Assembly: GCA_016169945.1 (NCBI GenBank)
Contig: JADLSH010000178.1
Span: forward strand, 186,001 to 250,000
Length of the DNA stretch: 64,000 bases
Reading direction: 5' to 3'
DNA from: Trachythela sp. YZ-2020
Taxonomy: Eukaryota; Cnidaria; Anthozoa; Malacalcyonacea; Clavulariidae
Shown: piece after piece, positions 57,144 to 64,000 of the stretch
How positions within the stretch are numbered: position 1 is the stretch's first letter
Layout: each line of letters opens with the position of its first letter
Notes under the pieces: model-generated
What the model was told of the DNA's origin: nothing
Seen by the model: the letters and a program-made list of their open reading frames with translations, nothing else
Databases searched by the model: none
Position numbers and translations under genes: made by a program

Positions 57144-57620
57144 GACTTGATCTCGTGACTAAGTTTGTAAAGCGTTGGACTACCAAAGGTCGCGGGTTCG
57201 ACTCCACCACGGCCAAACAATTGTGGGGGTGCAACATGTGGCGGTGGATGTAACACGTTTAACGTTGTCAGCGCATTTCCGCATTATAGGGGTGTGGGTA
57301 CATTGGGCCCGAAGAACTGGGGTGGTACATGGGCCGCCCCAACCCAAAATTAACTATGGAGGACCCATGCGGCTATCGATAGTCGAAAGAACGGGTGACA
57401 CTAGAGGGTATGCGGGCATGCTCTCCCAAACGTCTCTGGAGGACCATTGCATGCAATTTGATGGAAGACAGATTCAGAACATGTCGTATAAGCAAAAGTG
57501 GAAAAATGTTGCGTGTGTGAGGGGGGGATAATTTCATACTCCTATAGCTAAAAGGTGGTGGCAGATTCGTCCCCCATCCGCCCAGGATTGACGCCCTTGT
57601 TTCAGCTTGCTTGGTATGGA
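57144..57620 (+). mobile_element. tRNA-headed SINE, second family
   Basis: A-box-like TTTGTAAAGCGTTGGACT and B-box GGTTCGACTCC (57195) give a tRNA-like head. The body shares GATGTAACACGTTTAACGTT with 31150 and the 3' part (ACATGTCGTATAAGCAAAA; CCAGGATTGACGCCCTT) with 37495-37620. No clear A-rich tail. Confidence 0.65.
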
Positions 57621-57799
57621 ACCGAAGTGAGGAGACCCAATCGAGGGTCTCCTCATGCACACGAGGGTTATGTTGGGGTCATGATCAAAGGAAATACAGT
57701 TTGACATCATCCTATTCTTAATCCTGCTTGTCTCTTAGCAGACAGGATTAATGCTTCCAGATTGTGTGTTCATCAATCATATAAGGTACAACCAAAACA

Positions 57800-58207
57800 G
57801 AATCACTTACACATAAAAAAAGTGGGACGAGCACTCGTCCAGGCTTCAAATCGTACGTAGGTGAGCTGAATCAGGTATAATCTCATTTCTAAAGGTTACC
57901 CGCACTCTTACGTTATCTACAGGGCACTCGTCCCAATATATGGCAACAAATTCCAAATTTGGTCTAATGGATCGAGTAATTATTACACCAAATTCGAAAT
58001 TAGTAGCCTTATATGGGTACAAATACCCTCTAGATGACATAACGACTAGACCAAATTTGGAATTAGTTGCCATATATGAGGGGCAAGTTCCCCGTATGGG
58101 ACGTAAACTGCAGAAAATCCTGGGAAATCAGATCAGAAGAGCTTCGATCGTCTACGGTTTGAAGCCAAGATGAGTGCTCTTCCAACTTTTTTTTAAAGTA
58201 AGTGAAT
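57800..58207. mobile_element. ~405-bp foldback element
   Basis: GAATCACTTAC...AAAAAAAGTGGGACGAGCAC and GGCTTCAAATCGTA at the left pair with inverted copies at 58150-58206. An inner inverted pair, TATATGGCAACAAATTCCAA / TTGGAATTAGTTGCCATATA, sits at 57939 and 58056. Confidence 0.82.
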
Positions 58208-58293
58208 CTGTACGTTTTGGGATCCACCTTCCTACTGTACATGACTAGAGCAGACAAGATCTGGAAATATTTATTTACTTTATATCTTTTTAG

Positions 58294-58359
58294 TTTAAAC
58301 TTCTAAAACGACAACAGAAAAAAAGTTTGGATGATTCAAGGAAGACGCCTCAGCCTGAG
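58294..58359 (+). CDS. spliced exon of an unrecognised host-like gene (22 codons)
   Basis: A strong acceptor (CTTTATATCTTTTTAG, ending 58293) and donor (GAG|GTAAGT at 58360) enclose 66 bases, open throughout in phase 0: FKLLKRQQKKSLDDSRKTPQ then PE. Basic, probably disordered. The next compatible exon is at 59256. No family recognised. Confidence 0.5.
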
Positions 58360-58748
58360 GTAAGTTTTCCTCGGTTAAAATCGTATTTAAATAACCGTTC
58401 CTGATGAAAGACCAAAGCAAGCAGCTCAGAAACACACACAAACATGAAATACATCGGAACTGGAGTGTGGTTTGCTTCCTTTTTGAACATTTTAAGGCTT
58501 TTCACTTTTCCCGCGAAAAAAACAGTTTGGATGCTCGACTACTGTTCCTACGTTGTTTAACGCTCTTTTTTACCAGTAAGTTTTCAATAAATGACCGAAA
58601 TGAAATAATTCGTGAACTTTATGACACGAATATCCAATTGGGATGAAAAAGATTTTCCTTAAAATAAAAATATGTCTTGCGTTGTATTTTTGTTGTATAT
58701 TTTTAGTATGTTGCGGCGTTTGCATTCGGGGGGTACCGTCTAATATTT

Positions 58749-59003
58749 CAGGGGCTGGCGCCAGTTGTACGAAGGCCGTTTAGCTTCAACCGTGGATAAG
58801 CCAAAATTAAAAAAAACACTTTCATACATTTGGTGAATGACTGAACTTAAATCTTATGCCCTTAATATGCAGTTGCAAATATAACTGTTCTATTCAAGTT
58901 TTCGCTTATTTTAGCTTGGTTGTTCGATGAATATATAGACTTGATCTATATTTTCGAGTTGTCCACCGTTTAAGCTAAACGGGCTTCGTACAACCGGCCC
59001 CTG
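58749..59003. mobile_element. 255-bp MITE with CAGGGGC TIR, inside the presumed intron
   Basis: CAGGGGCTGGCGCCAGTTGTA then CGAAGGCCGTTTAGCTT is inverted at the right end (AAGCTAAACGGGCTTCGTAC then AACCGGCCCCTG). Arms ~40 bp. No coding capacity. No clear target duplication. Confidence 0.85.
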
Positions 59004-59255
59004 AACACTAGAACGCCATAGTGTACGTACGGTAGCACGAACCATACGAGCACAACCCATCCCACGAAGGAAATTTGTCCTGTCGAAAAAGGATAAAAAT
59101 AAATTATTGATAGTAGTAAGAGTACAGTACTAGAAAGGGAGGTGGTTAAAATTCCCTCTACAGGGCGAGTGTGGATGTTTTTTGGAATGACTCAATCTTG
59201 TGGCTGCGAATTGCATTCCTACTAACTGTACTAATTGAATTGATTCTTTTACTAG

Positions 59256-59345
59256 GAGGTTGTGGCAAAATTTATAGAGCAAGACCAAGAAGGATTTGAG
59301 GAGCACTTCATTAATGACTTACATACGTACAGGAATTTTAAATAA
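59256..59345 (+). CDS. terminal exon of an unrecognised host-like gene
   Basis: After the acceptor TGATTCTTTTACTAG, 29 codons (EVVAKFIEQDQEGFEEHF, then INDLHTYRNFK) end at TAA 59343-59345. AATAAA follows at ~59390, a sensible poly(A) signal. Phase agrees with the exon at 58294-58359, so the two may be consecutive. Acidic then aromatic C-terminus. Family unknown. Confidence 0.55.
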   Translation, partial: EVVAKFIEQDQEGFEEHFINDLHTYRNFK

Positions 59346-59960
59346 TCACATCTAGCTATCATTGATACTTCAATATTGCTGATGGTGTTCAAATAAATCC
59401 CTTTCTATTGTGTTGTAGTTATTTGCTATGTTTATAACTTGAAATATCAATGTTAGTCCAACAGAAATTACCCAACGTTCATATGAGCTACTTCACCTCA
59501 AACCAGATAAGGATAAATTTGTTATTGACTCTTGAGTAATGTGTGCGTGCTAGAGCTCAGAAATCGTCCCCATGCTGTACTTATATATGCAAAACCAACA
59601 ACTTACTGTCAGGGTTTTGAAGTACAGTATAACACAATAACTTAGCTAATAAAGCAACTTACAGTTCAATATGAACTTGTCAGATTTATATAATATTGTA
59701 TACTTATATAACAGTAACTTAAAATAGTTTAAATACACTTTAATGCAGTTTACACGCCTGCTACTTGAGCTCAATGTGACTCATTATCATGAAAAGGAGC
59801 ATTATACTTTCTGCTTCATTATGGCAAATTTGTCAACATCCAGGGCAAAATTATACTGAAGGACATTAAAAAGTTTCCAAATGACATTATATTATGCTGT
59901 CAAATACGTACCAAACAATAATTCCAATTTATTGCTATTTTAAGGACGTGGTGTTTTCAG

Positions 59961-60106
59961 AAGAAAGGAATCTTTCCAAGGGGATTTTTGCTCACATATA
60001 ATGGGGAGCTCATAAATCAGAGTAAAGGTTCTCAAAGGGAAAAATATGACCCAGCTGAGGCAGGAAGCTTCCTTTCCTTTTTCCTCCATGAAGACAACAA
60101 GTTGTG
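59961..60106 (+). CDS. SET-domain exon (partial)
   Basis: Acceptor TGGTGTTTTCAG (ends 59960) and donor TTGTG|GTAAGC (60107) enclose 146 bases. They encode KKGIFPRGFLLTYNGELINQ, then REKYDPAEAGSFLSFF and HEDNKLW/C. G(R/K)G(I/V)F...F...YxGELI followed by RE..Y...G.(F)LxFF is the N-terminal half of a SET methyltransferase domain, KMT5A-like in style. The catalytic half (IDAT, NH..PN) would lie on a further exon, not found. No intact gene is seen, so it may be a fragment. Confidence 0.6.
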
Positions 60107-60710
60107 GTAAGCAGACCATCATTTGGGTCTAACCTGTATAAATTTAATAACAAATCATTAAAATTTTATCTGCATTATCATCATAAGCTTTGTAGTAACA
60201 TCAATGACATGGTTTAGAATATGGTTGTATTACATGTGAATTCACTTCAGGGTTTAAATTAACAGTGTGCAATGTGCAATTTGCACGTTGTTTTGGCCCA
60301 AACAGTGGAAATTGCATCACTTTTTGAAACAATGTGCAAAAAATCATACTTGCGATTATCAATGAGCATCAATGTTTACAATTTTAAAAAGAGACTTTTT
60401 CATTCACTCTAGCTATATAATCATGGTCATTCATGGAGCTATGTTATAACAATTTAATTGAACCATATTTTTTCGCAAAAAGTGCACACATTTTTTCTCT
60501 ACTAATTCGAACCCTGATTCACTTGTCATTTAAATGTCTTTTGTCAAACCATTGGCAAAAAGGTGCTGTAAATAATTGGTTGGTGGCATTATTGGCATCA
60601 TTATTGACAGCAATTGTGGTTTGCCGCTGAAGATTGTGAGGGCTGTTGATATAAATGTAGTGCAATATAATTGAAGTGGCTTTTTGAAAGCTGATTTTTA
60701 TCGTAATCAT

Positions 60711-60818
60711 GCAGCCAGAATATTATTCATTATTTAGACCTGAGGCTGATACATTGCTATATCCTGAATATACAGAACAATCACCTCAAGTTAGAAAAGG
60801 TTTGAATCATTGTCCCTG
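60711..60818 (+). CDS. possible exon, unrecognised
   Basis: ATCATGCAG (ATG at 60709 or an acceptor ending 60713) precedes an open frame PEYYSLFRPEADTLLYPEYT, then EQSPQVRK, to a TGA at ~60818. A donor-like AAAAG|GTTTGA occurs at ~60801. Protein-like composition, weak splice sites. Confidence 0.3.
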
Positions 60819-60906
60819 ATAATATCCAGTGGTGTTTCAGAGTAGTTAATTGCCATTGGTACTGAGCATGCATAACAGCACTAAAGAGTATTGATAAATT
60901 TAATCA

Positions 60907-61102
60907 TTAACACATTAACTGCCTGTACTCTTGTAGTGACGAGTAAAATCACCTGGCGTTAGACAGAGTAACATACTAAAGTCATATCAACCCTTTAACT
61001 GGCGATGAGCCCAAATGCACCTGTAGACTTTAGTATTTCACTCTGTCTAACGCTGGACGATTTTACTCGTCAGTGGAAGAGTACCGCCAGTTAATGCGTT
61101 AA
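60907..61102. mobile_element. 196-bp hairpin MITE
   Basis: CATTAACTGCC...GTACTCTTG...TGACGAGTAAAATC then GGCGTTAGACAGAGT is inverted on the right half. TTAA occurs at both outer ends and could be the target site. The spacer holds a partial third arm (ACTGGCGATGAGCCC). Confidence 0.85.
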
Positions 61103-61267
61103 CGCATGTTGCCAAGTGTCTCAGTGATAGTTCCATGTAGAGTGAATTACTTTTATTGCATCAGCTGTAGCAGGTACATGATAGTGGTTTTCTGCTGTTG
61201 TTCAAATATGAATTAAACACACAGGGTAGCCATATTATTCTGGTATACGTACTTGTTGTCTTAACAG

Positions 61268-61400
61268 CATGCTCTTGAAGTATATTTGGCTGAGCTCACA
61301 CAACAAAACACTGGAATGTCTATGCTTAAAGAATGTTTTCAAATGTATTTAAAATTTGGAGGATTCTTTAGCCTTTTTATTTCACACTTGTGTATATGTT
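61268..61400 (+). CDS. possible exon, unrecognised
   Basis: Acceptor TTGTTGTCTTAACAG precedes an open frame HALEVYLAELTQQNTGMSML, then KECFQMYLKFGGFF. Composition looks coding. The 3' border is unclear. It might continue the 60711 exon. Confidence 0.3.
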
Positions 61401-61487
61401 GACTATTACACAACAATAATAGTCTGAAAATATGAAAATTTGCCTCTGTGGCAATGTCATATTTTTACTCATCACAGGGCTTTCAAT

Positions 61488-61560
61488 GGGGGGGCGCGAT
61501 CGCGCGCGCGCGTGCGCGTGCCCACACACGCCCAGACTCAATTGGGCGAGCGCAAATATC
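61488..61560. repeat. GC-rich alternating CG/CA patch
   Basis: GGGGGGGCGCGATCGCGCGC, then GCGCGTGCGCGTGCCCACAC, is a purine-pyrimidine alternation in an AT-rich region, a candidate Z-DNA-forming tract. It is ~160 bp upstream of an ATGGCGAGCAAAGG start-like site (61719). Confidence 0.6.
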
Positions 61561-62894
61561 AGACATTGGAGCGACGCTAATGTTGTTGAATTTTAAGAAA
61601 ACCTCTTAAGCAATTAAATTTCTAAACCAATCGATAACAATGTTTTGTAGAAACCTTTTCACTCTATGCAAATTACGGGCGTTTGGCGAATGGTGCTTTC
61701 AATCTGCGATCATTTTAGATGGCGAGCAAAGGTAAAGGTAGCAAAGTAGAACTTTCTACCTTTTTGAGTTGGGGGAAAGAAAGTATAATCGGTTACGCCA
61801 CGTGCCGAATTTTTATTTTTCACGTTGCTTGCATTCACACCTTAAGGCGTTTAACCTTTAACTAGCCTGGCGATGAACTAAATTAAAACCTATCAACTGC
61901 AAATAGCAAACATACATGTCTCGCCTGAAAACAATCGCTGGCTGTATTTATTTATAAAGCACTGCCATTGCAAAAATGACGTTACCAGGTTAAGTGATAA
62001 CAACTTAAGTGAACATTCGGCGCTGGATGTGTTTGATTGCGAATGGCAGTAAACCACGAGAAAATGTGATTTTTAACTAACCTTCAGACATTTAACCCAA
62101 GTTAATATAAAGAGACGACGCGATGGACATCCATGATTAAAACCGCGTTTATTTAGTGGAATGTAACGACATGATTAAATATCACTGTATCGAAGGAACA
62201 AAGTGCTTTGTTCAAAATATTGAATGACCACGGGGTAAAATTTATAGCTGTGTTTCCGACGTCTGGCCATCGTAATATCCTTCTCCTCACACAGAAGTAG
62301 ACCAACTGGTTAAAAATAGTCTGCCTGAAGCTACGACAGTAAAGATCAAATTAAACTATAGGTGAGTTGAGGAATTATATTGTCTTTGCCGATACTGTAC
62401 GTCCTCTCAGTGTGCTCTTCGAAAGAACCCTTACGCGCCTAATAGTCATTCTCTTACAAATGTTTTGATATATTTATACTCGTATTTAGAGTATTCCACG
62501 AATAAGTATAGCTTCCGACGCAGATTTTCTAGCAAATCTTAAAAACATGTCGCGTATACAAGCGGAAATGCCAGTTTGAACTTTGAAGCCCATCACAAAC
62601 TGTTAGAGGATTTAAATAACTTTATATTAATACAATGATTACTGCAAAAGTAATGCAACAAGATTTCGTTTGTCAATTGTTAGGACAAGTTTAGTTTCAT
62701 CGTCTGGCATTTATATACAGGATTATATACTGAGCAATATAGCCAAGTAGGAAACATTTAGGGCGCACTAGCTTTGCCGCAATGTAACCTGATCACAGCT
62801 GAGCGTCACAGTCTTGTCATGCTTTGATTAGACTGCCTGGCAGGCGTTATTAACCGCAGCTAATAAGGCATTGTCAAAGTCCATGTCACAGTCC
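61561..62894. other. mostly unassigned; possible short first exon at 61719
   Basis: TTTTAGATGGCGAGC at 61714 opens MASKGKGSKVELSTFLSWGK, continuing ~28 codons to a stop. The ATGGCG context is YY1/initiator-like. No downstream exon was identified. Nothing else is supported. Confidence 0.25.
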
Positions 62895-64000
62895 ATGTCA
62901 CATGAATGCCTGTACAGCATGTGTATGACACTTTGTAACTGCAGGTTCTATGCAATATAAATAAAAAATTCAAACTTCTATTTCCTTGGGTTTGGTTCAT
63001 AATGCAAAAAACTACTTGTGACTCAATATCTGCATAATTAGTGTGAAGGTGAGATGGCCCATCTCTAGCCGTCCTGGACAAATGACCCATTTGACACAGG
63101 TAGCACTATTCTGCAGTACAGAGTAAAATATTCAAGTAGGGCGCATTAGGGTGCATTGCTGCTAAGTGGGATAATAAAGCATTAGGTAATTTAGGTGTAA
63201 CAGTCCAGTCATGGCCGTCTTTGATATATATATTGAATGCATGTACAGTATATGTATGACACTTTTGCAAGTTCTGTGCAATATAAATTTACACTTCTAA
63301 TATTTCATTGGGTTTGGTTTATAATGCAAAAAACTACTTGTGTCTCAATTGCTGCACAATTAGTTTGAAGGTGAGATGGCCCATCTCTAGCCGTCCTGGA
63401 CAAATGACCCATTTGACACAGGTAGCACTATTCTGCAGTACAGAGTAAAATACAGTATGCAAGTAGGGGACATTAGGGTGCATTACTGCTAAGTGAGCTA
63501 ATAAAGCATTGGGTGTAACAGTCCAGTTATAGCTGCTTTTGATAGATATTGAATACATGTACAGTATATGTCTGACACTTTGTAGCTGCAGGTTCTGTGC
63601 AATATAAATTTACACTTCTAATATTTCATTGGGTTTGGTTTATAATGCAAAAAAGTACTTGTGACTCAATTGCTGCATAATTAGTGTGAAGGTGAGATGG
63701 CCCATCTCTAGCGATCCTGGACAAATGACCCATTTGACACAGGTAGCACTATTCTGCAGTACAGAGTAAAATACAGTATGCAAGTAGGGGGCATTAGGGT
63801 GCATTGCTGCTAAGTGAGCTAATAAAGCATTAGGTGTAACAGCCCAGTCATGGCCGTCTTTGATATATATATTGAATGCATGTACAGTATATGTATGACA
63901 CTTTGTAACTGCAGGTTCTATGCAATATAAGTTTACACTTGTAATATTTCATTGGGTTTGGTTTATAATACATAAAAGTACTTGTGTCTCAATTGCTGCA
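62895..64000. repeat. ~325-bp tandem satellite, 3.4 copies, continuing past the window
   Basis: TATGACACTTT recurs at about 62926, 63254, 63571 and 63895 (periods ~329, 317, 325). Each unit has GGTGAGATGGCCCATCTCTA, CCTGGACAAATGACCCATTT, and GCAGTACAGAGTAAAATA. Units differ by small indels and a few substitutions. GATGGCCCATC is a palindrome within each unit. Minus-strand open frames over the array are by-products. Confidence 0.93.

Noticed and set aside
58395..58440. CTGATGA...GAAAC at 58401-58435 as another hammerhead ribozyme
   Set aside because: CTGATGA and GAAAC are present, but the segment between them forms no stem II, and no stem I or cleavage triplet pairs. Chance match.
62860..63558. 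Minus-strand ORFs at 62860-63090 and 63334-63558
   Set aside because: Both lie in the 325-bp satellite and are the same frame in different units.

Overview
This is AT-rich eukaryotic DNA with no sign of prokaryotic gene organisation: no operons, no ribosome-binding sites and almost no long intact reading frames. Its repeats include tRNA-headed SINEs with a CCGGGTACTCCGG-type core, Penelope-like sequence with hammerhead-ribozyme motifs, a tyrosine-recombinase (DIRS/PAT-type) retroelement, CR1/L2-like LINEs, a Helitron and many short foldback elements. I infer a marine invertebrate, most likely a cnidarian. That is inference from repeat content, not from a host gene.

Layout, left to right. 1-3.4 kb is mostly unassigned and holds a decayed two-exon coding remnant. 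3.48-5.65 kb is a Penelope-like terminal segment with a hammerhead-like motif, split by a 2.1 kb foldback with ~960 bp arms. 7.4-11.15 kb is a decayed Helitron (cysteine-protease-like domain, zinc finger, Rep/HUH), with a 45-bp minisatellite inside the coding region and a 68-bp minisatellite at its end. 12.0-17.2 kb is a nearly complete tyrosine-recombinase retroelement (Gag, RT, RNase H, YR) with a SINE in gag and a hairpin-rich 3' region ending in 225-bp direct repeats. 18.4-23.2 kb carries three terminal-inverted-repeat (TIR) elements. 23.5-23.7 kb is a multicopper-oxidase C-terminal exon. 24.86-28.67 kb is a CR1/L2-like LINE, damaged only by frameshifts, lying between two direct copies of a hammerhead-bearing repeat. 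31.1-33.4 kb is a second LINE with a damaged active site. 33.5-37.6 kb is a mosaic of nested direct repeats. 38.9-39.5 and 42.6-43.4 kb are LINE 3' ends. 40.05-40.79 kb is a TIR element with an 8-bp target duplication and two small ORFs. 43.99-47.22 kb is a P-superfamily element with long TIRs, an 8-bp target duplication and a dead THAP9/P-like transposase. 47.3-48.2 kb is a possible host promoter plus one exon. 48.5-49.36 kb is a Penelope-like remnant with a GIY-YIG domain and hammerhead-like motifs in opposite orientations. 49.4-58.2 kb holds small TIR elements, Ty3/Gypsy fragments, a LINE and a SINE. 58.3-61.4 kb carries short spliced-looking exons, one from a SET domain. 62.9-64.0 kb is a ~325-bp tandem satellite that runs off the window.

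The main theme is self-cleaving-ribozyme retroelements and nested insertion: six hammerhead-like loci, five of them tied to Penelope-like sequence or a repeated terminal module, several interrupted by other elements. Most open frames here belong to transposons. Host genes appear only as short exon fragments.
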